Below, one piece after another: positions 19,828 to 28,162 of a stretch of DNA of 64,000 nucleotides; within the stretch, counting starts at the first letter, position 1; each line of letters begins with the position of its first letter. A program made the position numbers and the translations under genes. The DNA lies in assembly GCF_001293395.1 (NCBI RefSeq), contig NW_015438371.1:651186-715185 (forward strand), given 5' to 3'. Below the pieces are notes generated by a model, which did no database searches, was not told the origin of the DNA, and was given only the letters and a program-made list of their open reading frames with translations. The DNA comes from Leptomonas pyrrhocoris (Eukaryota > Euglenozoa > Kinetoplastea > Trypanosomatida > Trypanosomatidae).

Positions 19828-20651
19828 TTTTTTCAAAGAAGCCAAACTAAACAAAAGAAAATGAAAATGAAAATATCTGTGTGTATATAGCAAGGAGGGG
19901 TACTCAGCGTGTGAATTTCCCTTTCCCTGTCGTTTTACGACTTCTTGTTTGAAAGATCAACAGAACGTTTTGTTTAACGCCGAACATCTGGTTTTCCTCT
20001 TCCTCTTTGAAGAGCGAACGAGCATTTCAGTAGAAGTAACGAGTGAGACGACAACAATGAAGACAAGAATGAAGAGATAGTACTATTCACTTGAGGCTTC
20101 GTTTGGTTACTTCGCAAATAAATCATGCCCGCCGCACTGTTGGTTTTCCAATCAAACAGGCTTCCAGCGACCGCGCAAACAATGAATTCTTTTCTCGTCA
20201 GTTGCCAAAAAAAGGGGGAGAAAAAACCAGCAATGTTCGTGCCACAACCAGTAGAACGGGTTTATGAAGATGTCTGCTCACATCTTGTGTGCAACGAAGG
20301 TTTTGCGAAAGCGCAATAACTACGCGAAGCGGGGGAGAGAGCTGTGCAACATTGAGCGCGCGTATTATTTTTTTAAACCTTTTTTTTTTGCTTCAACGAA
20401 CATACCTTACATCGCAGAAATCGAGCATCAAGAAGAAAAAGGCCCAGCTACATATACATAGTCGCCGCAAAAGTGGAAGCACAGGAACCAAGCAAAACCC
20501 ACGATGTTTTCCGGCGTCAATTGATGGAAAACAAAACATGCGATTTTAGGCAGCCACCAAGAGAAGGAAAGAAGCACATCAAGTAGCACAGTTTTGCTTG
20601 CCGCACTAAGGATCCTGCCGTTGCTAGTCAGGGCTCTGCGCAGCTTTATTA
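19828..20651. other. Intergenic gap, no gene recognised
   Basis: About 0.8 kb, AT-rich with A- and T-runs. No ORF with coding composition. Confidence 0.55.
19847..19877 (-). promoter_or_regulatory. Predicted trans-splice acceptor of the giant PH gene
   Basis: On the minus strand a T/TTTTCA-rich tract ends in AG at 19848-19847. The ATG at 19827 follows after a 19 nt leader and fixes the start. Confidence 0.6.
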
Positions 20652-20999
20652 CTACCGCAGCGTTAGCGAGGGCGAGATGCCGTCACGGGTCGACGCTAGC
20701 AACTTCTGTTGAGTTTGCATGGAACCTGTGGTGTCGAAGAATTGCATGCAAAAGATGCAGATTTCCTCCCGCTTGTACAGCTGCGACGGCGGCGGCATGT
20801 GGTCCCCTCGGCGCACATCCATGCCCCACTTCTGACGGAGTTCTAAGATGGACTTGTGCGTGATCGCACCAGGAAGCTCGTTCACGTAGAAGGTTTGAGT
20901 GCACAAGGCGCACTTCTTGCGCTTCTGAAGGCCCTGACGCACGCGGAGGTCCAGATCCTCCTTCGACTGCGCCTCCTGCGACTTCGGTACTTGGGACAT
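20652..20999 (-). CDS. Small conserved-looking protein with two CxxC pairs
   Basis: 115 residues. Two CxxC knuckles, KKCALCTQTF near residue 31 and ICIFCMQFF near 79, are about 48 residues apart, which could form one bipartite zinc site. Between them lies HKSILELRQKWGMDV, a helix, then a Pro-rich loop. Basic and soluble, with no signal or membrane segment. Compact, well-formed and flanked by non-coding gaps, so a real small gene. I do not recognise the family; a zinc-binding structural or RNA-associated role is a guess only. Confidence 0.72.
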   Translation of the reverse strand: MSQVPKSQEAQSKEDLDLRVRQGLQKRKKCALCTQTFYVNELPGAITHKSILELRQKWGMDVRRGDHMPPPSQLYKREEICIFCMQFFDTTGSMQTQQKLLASTRDGISPSLTLR

Positions 21000-21657
21000 T
21001 TGATCTGCTGGTGGAATTATTATTATTTTTTTTTCGTTTCCACAAACTGTGACTCGGGCACGGTCGGAAAAAGAGCAAAGTAAGGAGACGCAATAGACCG
21101 ATGGAGGGACAGCAACGATAGCAGTGCACCTCTGTTAATGTCACGCCCGTGCCAAAGATCAGGAGAAGTGGTAAAGACTTCGCCGACGGAGGAGAGTATC
21201 CAGAGAGCCAGAAGAGTTGAGGCGGCGAAGGGAGAACGCTGCGCGAAGAAAGCGGGGCATTGTGAAATTCTTGTTTCATTCTTTACACACTCACAGTTGT
21301 CATGGAGAACATGACCACTATTTGAGCAAAATAGGAAAGCACACAAGTCATGTGCTTAAAAGTGTTGTACAGAGGTTGAGACACAACTTGAAGTTGTTGG
21401 AGGCGTGCGCGCTACACTTGCTTTTATTATTGGGTTTTCTGTCGACGTTCACCTTAAACGAAGCGAACTTACTCAAAAAAAAAGGCTCTATATTTCCCGA
21501 TAAAGAAGTTTCTACTCATTGTTTCACGTTATTGTCGTGCGTTAATGAAAGCAGTGGCAGATTCGGTAATTGTGACAAAAACAACAGCAAAAACTGCTTG
21601 CTAGTTGAGTTTGTAAAAAAAAAAAGGATGAAGAAGCGAATAGACGCCGTTGTCGCG
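21000..21657. other. Intergenic gap, no gene recognised
   Basis: About 0.66 kb, AT-rich, between the TIMELESS-like stop and the small CxxC gene. Only incidental ORFs. Confidence 0.55.
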
Positions 21658-24600
21658 TTACTGAGTCTCCCCGATGACAAGTGTTTCCTCCATGGACCCA
21701 TGAAGCGACACCGCGGCCGCCGTCTCGTCTTCGTTTTCTTCAGCAGATCTCAATGAAGCGCCGAGACAGTTCATTGCGTCGCTGGTGCTTTCTGCAACAG
21801 CAGCCTCGTTGCTCCCATGTCGCCTCTTCTTTTTCTCACGATGGTGGTGCCGATGACTCTTTCGTGCCTTGTCTTTTCTCTTTTTGCGCCTGTTAGCGTC
21901 GTCACCGGCTGGTGAAGTATCCGTGGCGGTGTTCTCCACTTCCGCCACTTCCTCTGAATCTGGCGCACTGTTCACCGCTTCCTCCTCGCTGTCAACCTCA
22001 GCCCGCGTGGTCTTCCGGGGCTTGCGGCGGGAGGAGGGCTTGAAAGTAGAGTCTGCTGCGCTCGGCACTGCTGCAAAAAGAGCCGCGTTCGTCTCCATTG
22101 TGCCACGAAGGGCGCCACTATCGCTTGTCTCACCAGGAAGGGGAATAACAGTGTGGTCCATCAGGTGCTGCATGCCTTTCTCTTCCATATACGCGTAGTC
22201 TGTGGCGGCGAAGTTGAAAAGAGCTCGTGAGCACCGGAGAGATACCTCGAATCCCAGGTAGGATTGCGCGCCGCTCAGCATTCCATTTGCCACCTCATCG
22301 GGAAGGGTTGCCCCAGCGCGAGCGTCTTGCATCTTCGCATACGAAGGATTGAAAAAGTCGTATACGATCTTGTCGCAAATGACGTAAAGAGGGCCGTGTG
22401 TTTTTTCTCCGTGAACAAGCACTTCACGCATGAGCAGGAGAAAAGCAACGTTGAAGAAGACCGTTTCGCAGCTGTTGTGCACAAGACCGTCCATGAGGAA
22501 GGTGAGCGCAAGGTTGACGTCCGCGTCATTTACGCGCCAGTGCCGCAGGGCTGAATAGATAAGACTGATATTTTTTGGTGTCGCAAGGCGGTGGAAATAC
22601 CCACTCACGGAAACCTCTCGCTCGGAGCTGATCGTCGACAAAGCTGTGCGACTGCTTGATGCAATTGACGGAGGGCGCCCTTCTGAGAGCGCTCTTTCCG
22701 ACCCACCAACCTCATATTCCTCCGCAGCAGCTGCGTCCTCCACGGGCTCAAAAACAGGCTCTGGAAGTTCATTTCCACTTTCTTCACAGACAATATCGGG
22801 AGCCGCTGAAGATGCCACATCGGTGCGTTTGTTCTCTTCCTCACCCTCTTCTTTTTTAACAGGTCGCTGTTTCCGGTAATCGTCGACGTCGTCGTCGTTA
22901 ATCATATCGGCCATGTCTTGTAGCATTTCCTCTTGCATCTCCTCCAATGTGGCGGAGTCAACGCTTTCGTTGTCGTCTTGGTGTTCTACGCCGTCCATCT
23001 CTGTTGCCTCGCCGACAGGGACGCTGCCCTCATCCTTTGTTTTTTTGGGACGTTTGGGCAGAAGTAGATTACCTTTGTAACTGCACTTCTCCATTAATTG
23101 AAAAACAGAGAAAGTAAACAAGGTAAACTGTTGCGCTTTTCGGACGGCAATTACTCTGTTCGAATATTCGGTGAGTAGACCAAAGACGACTTTGATGTTC
23201 TCCTCCTTGTACAGCACAGAGGAGGCGAGGGCGTGCGCGGCAACTTCCACCGTCGGATCAGCCGCAATGTCGCCTTGCAGCAAAAGGTTCAGGACTAGCA
23301 GAATTTCGGATAAGTACCCCACAACATTCGTCACATCTTCACGGCGGCGGAGATCCTTGCAGTCGAGGAACGATCGCAGTACCGAGAATCCAAGCTCGAG
23401 GTCGGTGAGAGAAATGACCGACGAGATGCTCTGCCACTGCAGCGGAAAAACGGAGAGAAACGATATTTGTTCGCTCTTTAGTTGCTCGATAATAATTCGT
23501 ACGTAGCGAAGCGTACACCGGCAGATGCTCATGTAATTAAGCACGTGCCTCAATTTTTGGTACAGAACAGTGTCGATGGGCGAGCTCACCTCGAGCGTTT
23601 CGCCAGAGCCCTTGTAGCCAGCGACCACCTCTCTGTGTTCTTTTGTAGCTCGCTCGACATTAATGGCTATTTCCTGGAGCTTGCTGAACGTCATGGCACT
23701 CAGCGGTTCAAACCCAAAACTCAGAAAGGAGTTGTTCTGCTGTGAAAGCTGTATTTTGGTTGGAAGAGGCAGGTTGCACTGAAGGGTTGCGCCTTGGAAC
23801 ATGCCTTTGATAAAGCGACCGCGCTTGCGCAGATCCATATCCTTCATCACCTCGAGCGGATCCTTTCTGCGCGAGCCTAGCAACGCGGAAACGCTTCCAA
23901 TAGCTCGACCGCCATTTGAACTTCCGGCGCTCGCGCGCACCAAGATGCCGTTCGAGGTAACGGAGCCGTTGCGGCTTCTGGCAACAAAACGCCACTTCTC
24001 GCTGTTTCTCTTACAGTCGCGAAGCTGGTGCCCATTGCGCAGCGTATTCAGCAGTTGATCTGGTGTGGAAGCCTTCGAGAGCTCTAGCAATGTAAGTTGC
24101 GCGAGCTCCTCCGAGGGGATGGATTTTATTACGCTTGCGATAGATGCCAATGCAAGACAATTCCATTTCCACAGTTGCTCCTCACTTTCCAGCAAATTGT
24201 GAACTCGCTGCTGAAATTCTTGCTCAAGAGCTAGGTTGAGAGTGTCAGGTAGTTGCGACTCAGATGTAGAATCGTCGTCTTCCAAATCGACCTCGTCCTC
24301 CTCACTCACTAATTTAACTTCGTCAATTGCAGGGGAGGCTGTTTCGCCCGGTGCTGGAGCAGTATCGGGTTCACGAATCCCTTCAGAATCTGCTTCTCTG
24401 TTCGCTTCCGCAGTTTTATTCTCGGTTTGTACAGTGGCTACAGACGAAGTTTCTTGTATGCGGGAATAGTTTTGGTTAATTACGACAAGCAGCAATTCAA
24501 TTCCGTGGTTTCGACAGAAAGCACCAATGATACGCTCTGCATCATTTTGATTGCCATCGAGCAGGTACGTAATCATTGTGAGAATGATTTCCAGAATGAC

Positions 24601-25161
24601 AACATCTTCACGTTGTAACTCGCCGGAGGTGCGTTTTTCAGCAATAGGGGCGACACATTGCACCAAAAGAGCAAAAAATTCGTCTGTGCCGCACCTCGTC
24701 TTAATTCGTTGCAGAAGGTCTTTTTGTAACAATTCGTCTGCGCTGTACCGCGGTATTGGCAAGAGCATAACAGCTAATAACTTCAGTAGCTGTGGCAGCA
24801 GCGAGTCACTAAAACTCATTCCATGAGCTTTTAGCAGCGGAATGACTAGCTTCTCAGCCACCATCATTTCGCACAGAAAAACAAATTCTGTGCGGCTGAT
24901 ACCGGTTTCCGTCACGTTTGCGTTGCCGTCGTCTCGCTCGTAGTCTGTCTCTTCGTCACTTGCTTCGTCAAACATCTGGCGCTCGCGTAGAGCTTCGATT
25001 CGTTCAATGACGCGAGTGTGTTCACGCAGTAGACGATTCCTAAGCAGCTTTGCGGCAGAGCATGCCTCAACAACAGCCTTTTGGCTCGGGATGCGGTTTA
25101 AAGGAACATTCAGGGCGTCGACCGCGATAAGAATTTGTCGCTTGACTGCTTCAACAGACAT
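21658..25161 (-). CDS. TIMELESS: TIMELESS/Tof1/Swi1-like replication fork protection protein
   Basis: 1167 residues. The family pairs with TIPIN/Csm3 to hold helicase and polymerase together at replication forks and to signal fork stalling. Blocks that fit: a helical N-terminus (about 85-235) with LLPQLLKLLAVMLLP and NHGIELLLVVI; a middle block (about 540-720) with RYVRIIIEQL and SLTDLELGFSVLRSFLDC, then a basic GNLLLPKRPKKTK stretch; and YFHRLATPKNISLIYSALRHWR with FFNVAFLLLMREVLVH near 855-940, matching the segment of TIMELESS that aligns well between species. Acidic linkers separate the blocks. The tail has a His/Lys/Arg cluster near 1110, a likely nuclear localisation signal. Base composition is markedly more AT-rich than genes further from the strand switch. 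TIPIN is not in the window. Confidence 0.75.
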   Translation of the reverse strand: MSVEAVKRQILIAVDALNVPLNRIPSQKAVVEACSAAKLLRNRLLREHTRVIERIEALRERQMFDEASDEETDYERDDGNANVTETGISRTEFVFLCEMMVAEKLVIPLLKAHGMSFSDSLLPQLLKLLAVMLLPIPRYSADELLQKDLLQRIKTRCGTDEFFALLVQCVAPIAEKRTSGELQREDVVILEIILTMITYLLDGNQNDAERIIGAFCRNHGIELLLVVINQNYSRIQETSSVATVQTENKTAEANREADSEGIREPDTAPAPGETASPAIDEVKLVSEEDEVDLEDDDSTSESQLPDTLNLALEQEFQQRVHNLLESEEQLWKWNCLALASIASVIKSIPSEELAQLTLLELSKASTPDQLLNTLRNGHQLRDCKRNSEKWRFVARSRNGSVTSNGILVRASAGSSNGGRAIGSVSALLGSRRKDPLEVMKDMDLRKRGRFIKGMFQGATLQCNLPLPTKIQLSQQNNSFLSFGFEPLSAMTFSKLQEIAINVERATKEHREVVAGYKGSGETLEVSSPIDTVLYQKLRHVLNYMSICRCTLRYVRIIIEQLKSEQISFLSVFPLQWQSISSVISLTDLELGFSVLRSFLDCKDLRRREDVTNVVGYLSEILLVLNLLLQGDIAADPTVEVAAHALASSVLYKEENIKVVFGLLTEYSNRVIAVRKAQQFTLFTFSVFQLMEKCSYKGNLLLPKRPKKTKDEGSVPVGEATEMDGVEHQDDNESVDSATLEEMQEEMLQDMADMINDDDVDDYRKQRPVKKEEGEEENKRTDVASSAAPDIVCEESGNELPEPVFEPVEDAAAAEEYEVGGSERALSEGRPPSIASSSRTALSTISSEREVSVSGYFHRLATPKNISLIYSALRHWRVNDADVNLALTFLMDGLVHNSCETVFFNVAFLLLMREVLVHGEKTHGPLYVICDKIVYDFFNPSYAKMQDARAGATLPDEVANGMLSGAQSYLGFEVSLRCSRALFNFAATDYAYMEEKGMQHLMDHTVIPLPGETSDSGALRGTMETNAALFAAVPSAADSTFKPSSRRKPRKTTRAEVDSEEEAVNSAPDSEEVAEVENTATDTSPAGDDANRRKKRKDKARKSHRHHHREKKKRRHGSNEAAVAESTSDAMNCLGASLRSAEENEDETAAAVSLHGSMEETLVIGETQ

Positions 25162-25226
25162 TTTTGCGTTCGTTTTCTATCCCGTTTGCAAACTCTATGA
25201 AAGGGTTTCTATAACAATGTAGAATG

Positions 25227-25241
25227 CTAAAAGAAAAGCTC
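25227..25241 (-). promoter_or_regulatory. Predicted trans-splice acceptor of TIMELESS-like gene
   Basis: On the minus strand a short T/C-rich tract ends in AG at 25228-25227. No ATG occurs before the start at 25161, giving a leader of about 65 nt. Confidence 0.5.
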
Positions 25242-26020
25242 CTTTTATGTATAAGTGTATGGTGTTTTTACATGTCAAACATGAAAAACGAACTATTCGC
25301 CAAAGAACAAGTAGTTGTTATTTTAGTGAACTGGAAAAAAAAAGGCAAAAGATGGTGCAACGGGCTCACGTGAGACACAACCAATTAAATGTATTTATAT
25401 TTTCAAACAGCGCTGAAGAGAAATGAAGGAAACAGAGAGTGAGAAGTTTTTCTTTGATTTTAGGTTCAGCTGCGAAGAATCATAATGCTACCTTTCAGTT
25501 TGAGAAAAGTAGCAGCCAATCAAAAACATTTAAGGACACTGACACCGCTGCAAAACACGATAGTACTGGAATAGGGGAAAACAACAACAGCAGACATCAT
25601 ACTGGAAATTGAATTTACCGAATAAAAGTAGCGGCATCGAGAATTTGTTAATATGCACTCAACTGCCTCTATAAACAAGAGCTTCAAGAGCGTTCTCTGA
25701 CTTACAGCTTTGTGCATTGAGGAGAAAAACACAAGTGTTGAGCACTGTGTGAAACAGAAGGAAAGGCAATTGTCTAGCAGATGTTGATCGGAAAAGGGTG
25801 TTTCCTTTTTGAAGTGTGAGCGCCTTACACAACTGCGCTTCGTTTGAAAGCGTATTTCGTGACTTGCGCAAAAGGCAACTAAGTACGACCCCTTCTCCCT
25901 TCAGAATGGCTGTTTGAAAGGCGCGACAAAAAAGACAGGTTCAACCACTTTTTTTTTTCGCACCAGACAGCTATACAATTTTCTTTTAGCAGAACTACAA
26001 TCATCGGGAGATGAACGCTT

Positions 26021-26356
26021 TTATTGTATTGGGAGGTATTTGCGACCTGGCGCTGCAACTTTCCGGCGACTGAGATTCTCGGCTTTCACCTGGCGCAACA
26101 CGGTTTGAGAAGTTAAGTGCGCAGCGTTATTTCTCCGGTGTTGGCCTCTAAGATCGTTATGGACCGCTTTGGAATCAAATACGTTGTACACACGATGCCT
26201 CGTTCCACCTGCCAACTCATTAGCGAGTGCTCGCTCATGGAATGGTTGACGAACAAATCGGTTGAAATGCGCAGCTGTTGGCCGCCCGTCGGCGCGGCCT
26301 TTCCTTCGCAGCACTGTGCGGCGTGCACTAGCGCAAAAATAATTCTTAAACGGCAT
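26021..26356 (-). CDS. Candidate small basic protein, first gene of minus unit
   Basis: 111 residues with a true ATG (MPFKNYFCASARRTV). Highly basic, no membrane segment, and an Arg-rich first 25 residues that could act as a mitochondrial presequence. A long minus-strand polypyrimidine tract sits directly upstream and ends in an AG about 12 nt before the ATG, the standard local layout for a trans-spliced gene. The local GC content is a little above the flanks. Against it: short, no recognised domain, and an overlapping plus-strand open frame of similar length. I do not recognise it. Confidence 0.4.
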   Translation of the reverse strand: MPFKNYFCASARRTVLRRKGRADGRPTAAHFNRFVRQPFHERALANELAGGTRHRVYNVFDSKAVHNDLRGQHRRNNAAHLTSQTVLRQVKAENLSRRKVAAPGRKYLPIQ

Positions 26357-26366
26357 TGTATTCTAC

Positions 26367-26410
26367 TTGTCGTTCATTTTGAGGGGGGAAAAAAAGAAGA
26401 GAAAAACGGA
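26367..26410 (-). promoter_or_regulatory. Candidate trans-splice acceptor for the 26021-26356 ORF
   Basis: On the minus strand a T/C tract of about 25 nt is followed by AG shortly before the ATG. This is the main support for calling the small ORF. Confidence 0.45.
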
Positions 26411-26733
26411 CGGAAAGAGATGAGGGTAATCACTCCTGTCGCAAACATTTCTTGAAAGCCTTATGGATAGCAATGAAAGGCGAAAGCTCGAGGAGGCGCT
26501 GGGTTTTCTCCAGGCACAACAGTTAGTTGCTTATTTCACCGCCGTGTGTTAGATTTGCCACGGAGAAGAAGATCGCTTCTCTTTTATACAACTATTCCGC
26601 TTCGTTTTCTCTTAGCTCAAGTCAGCTGCGTGAAACAGACACCGATGACTTGCTGTTGTTTTCCTCTTTTCCGACAGGATTGCAGTTAGAAAGAAACAAG
26701 GCCTCTGAAGCGAAGTGAAAAACACCGTTCGTA

Positions 26734-27165
26734 ATGTTTGGCAACAAGGCAATGGAACTAACGCAGCCAATTTTGGAGAACATGGTTGCACGATGGTTGC
26801 TTGGCCTTGCTCTCTCCGCTCTGCCCTGTCCGAATCCTCGGTTCAGTGCGAGAGTGTTTTCTGCTGTATACACTCTCGTTGTTCTTCCTTGTCCCCCTCC
26901 CCTCCTTTTCCTACAGTACCTCGATTCCCCCTTCCTGCTTCACAACATGTACTTCCCTGCCCAGTTCAACTCCAGGATTGCAAACCTGGAGCCGACCATT
27001 TTGCCACGCTGCTCTCGGAATCAGTATCTTTACGCCCGAACGCGTTTCCGACGTGCCTCAACTGCGCGTTTTCCAGTCTCCTTCGCGTTACTACATCGGA
27101 ATACCAAGACGACTGCTAGAAAGCCTTTTGTGAAGACCACCCTTCCAGGCTTCGCAGGAAAGTAG
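26734..27165 (+). CDS. Doubtful ORF in the strand switch
   Basis: 143 residues from the first ATG after a polypyrimidine tract and AG at 26679-26680. The middle of the protein is encoded by a second C/T-rich tract, which yields a Pro/Leu-rich hydrophobic stretch typical of non-coding polypyrimidine DNA. Two other frames are also open over much of the same stretch. No domain recognised. Probably a non-coding leader or transcript; listed because its splice layout is good. Confidence 0.15.
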   Translation: MFGNKAMELTQPILENMVARWLLGLALSALPCPNPRFSARVFSAVYTLVVLPCPPPLLFLQYLDSPFLLHNMYFPAQFNSRIANLEPTILPRCSRNQYLYARTRFRRASTARFPVSFALLHRNTKTTARKPFVKTTLPGFAGK

Positions 27166-27360
27166 CCGAACTACTTGAAGGCATGAAGCTTTGTTCCACT
27201 GTAAGTAGTCTTCGAAGGACTTCCCGTGCCAAGAAAACACTGGAAGCTCATGGATGCCTCAGTGGAAAAAGGCGAACAAGCTTCTCGATGAAGAACACAT
27301 CGTTACAGTCTTCCAAGTCTATCCTCTAATCTTCTTTCGCTTCTCTCCCTCATTAACGCT

Positions 27361-27363
27361 TCT

Positions 27364-27396
<33 letters not shown>

Positions 27397-27417
27397 GTTC
27401 ATTTGTCATGCGTTTAG
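27361..27417 (+). promoter_or_regulatory. Strong polypyrimidine tract and AG before the short ERO1-leader-like ORF
   Basis: A 36 nt pure C/T tract, mostly CT repeats, is followed by the first AG at 27416-27417. The next ATG downstream is at 27477, giving a 59 nt leader. This is the strongest acceptor-like signal in the strand switch. Confidence 0.6.
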
Positions 27418-27476
27418 TTGAATCGCTCAGATCTCTGCATCTCCTCACAATTCCAATCTGCTGTCAATAACTCAAG

Positions 27477-27584
27477 ATGGACGTCGAAATTGCTCTCAAG
27501 TGCCTTTTTGCCGTATTCATTGCGGTGTTCTTGGTAGTTACGTACGAGGCCCCCAAAACGGTGACAACGGCAGGAAAGAAGTAA
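27477..27584 (+). CDS. 35-codon ORF resembling the ERO1 signal-anchor
   Basis: 35 residues, starting MDVEIALKCLF and ending TAGKK before TAA. It matches the first 26 or so residues of ERO1, which begins about 690 nt downstream (MGIEITLKCLF). About two thirds of the positions are identical: E, I, L, K, C, L, F, the VF..AVFLV core, T, E and P. Many codons differ at the third base, so this is not a recent copy. One hydrophobic helix (about 9-23) is flanked by charged ends, so the product would be a single-pass ER membrane peptide or just a signal sequence. It has its own splice acceptor. Either a conserved microprotein or the remains of a duplicated ERO1 start; no ERO1 body sequence is recognisable after the stop. 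Confidence 0.5.
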   Translation: MDVEIALKCLFAVFIAVFLVVTYEAPKTVTTAGKK

Positions 27585-28005
27585 GGGAAGTGGCGTCTAC
27601 TGCGCCGTCGGTTCTCTGTTTCATGCATCTCAATAGGGCAAGTGTTGCTCTTTGGTCTCGTTTAGAGTATCAAGAATCGTCACCGACTGTCATGGGAAGT
27701 TCCATCCGGTGTTGCTTTACACATCAATGCGCACTCGATGTGAACAAGAGACGCAAGGGATGTTTCTAGCTTTCCTGAGACTGTATGTTTGAAAAACTGT
27801 GAAAATAAAAAGAATTCAATTACAAGTACCTGAACTGACGCCTCAGCGTTCAAAGCACTATGTAGCTGCTTGAGTGTCTCGCGTGTTGTTTCTGTGCAAG
27901 TAGTGCTAGATGTTGTTGCGGGTTTTCATGTGTGCTGTTCATATGTAAAGCAGCACCAGTAGCTGTTTGCTGGTCTGTTGGCAGAGGGTTGTGCTCTCTT
28001 TATGC

Positions 28006-28057
28006 TGGCTTCTCCCTCATTTTCCTCTCGTCGTTTTTACGCTGTTTTTCTGTTGAG
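28006..28057 (+). promoter_or_regulatory. Predicted trans-splice acceptor of ERO1
   Basis: T/C-rich tract with AG at 28056-28057 (alternative AG at 28062-28063). No ATG occurs before 28163, giving a leader of about 105 nt. Confidence 0.5.
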
Positions 28058-28128
28058 TGGCAGTTTTGTAAAAAGAAGCTATTTGTTTTCGATTGTAGAG
28101 CACAATCTAATCACAAAGATCCACTCAT

Positions 28129-28150
28129 CCACACCCACACCCACACCCAC
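28129..28150. repeat. (CCACAC)n repeat in ERO1 leader
   Basis: Three and a half hexamer units just before the ERO1 ATG, probably within the 5' UTR. Confidence 0.85.
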
Positions 28151-28162
28151 GCACATAATAAA

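Larger units (their letters stand above)
25162..27476. promoter_or_regulatory. Divergent strand-switch region (putative bidirectional transcription start)
   Basis: All confident genes to the left are on the minus strand and all to the right on the plus strand, so this is a divergent strand switch. In trypanosomatids such regions are the usual RNA polymerase II start zones for both polycistronic units, marked by variant histones rather than sequence-defined promoters. The sequence is AT-rich with several A/T runs. No TATA-like or other conventional promoter can be claimed. If the small minus-strand ORF at 26021-26356 is real, the true switch narrows to about 26.36-27.47 kb. Confidence 0.75.
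27585..28162. other. Gap between the short ORF and ERO1
   Basis: About 0.58 kb with no supported ORF. It contains the ERO1 acceptor near 28056 and a CCACAC repeat in the ERO1 leader. Confidence 0.6.

Noticed and set aside
25930-25960. GGTTCAA-like B-box followed by a T-run, possible tRNA
   Set aside because: No A-box or cloverleaf pairing upstream within 60 nt; the T-run is just one of many.
26117-26455. Plus-strand open frame overlapping the small minus-strand candidate gene
   Set aside because: It opens at GTG, its ATG is internal, and it has no plus-strand polypyrimidine/AG close upstream; the minus frame has better support.
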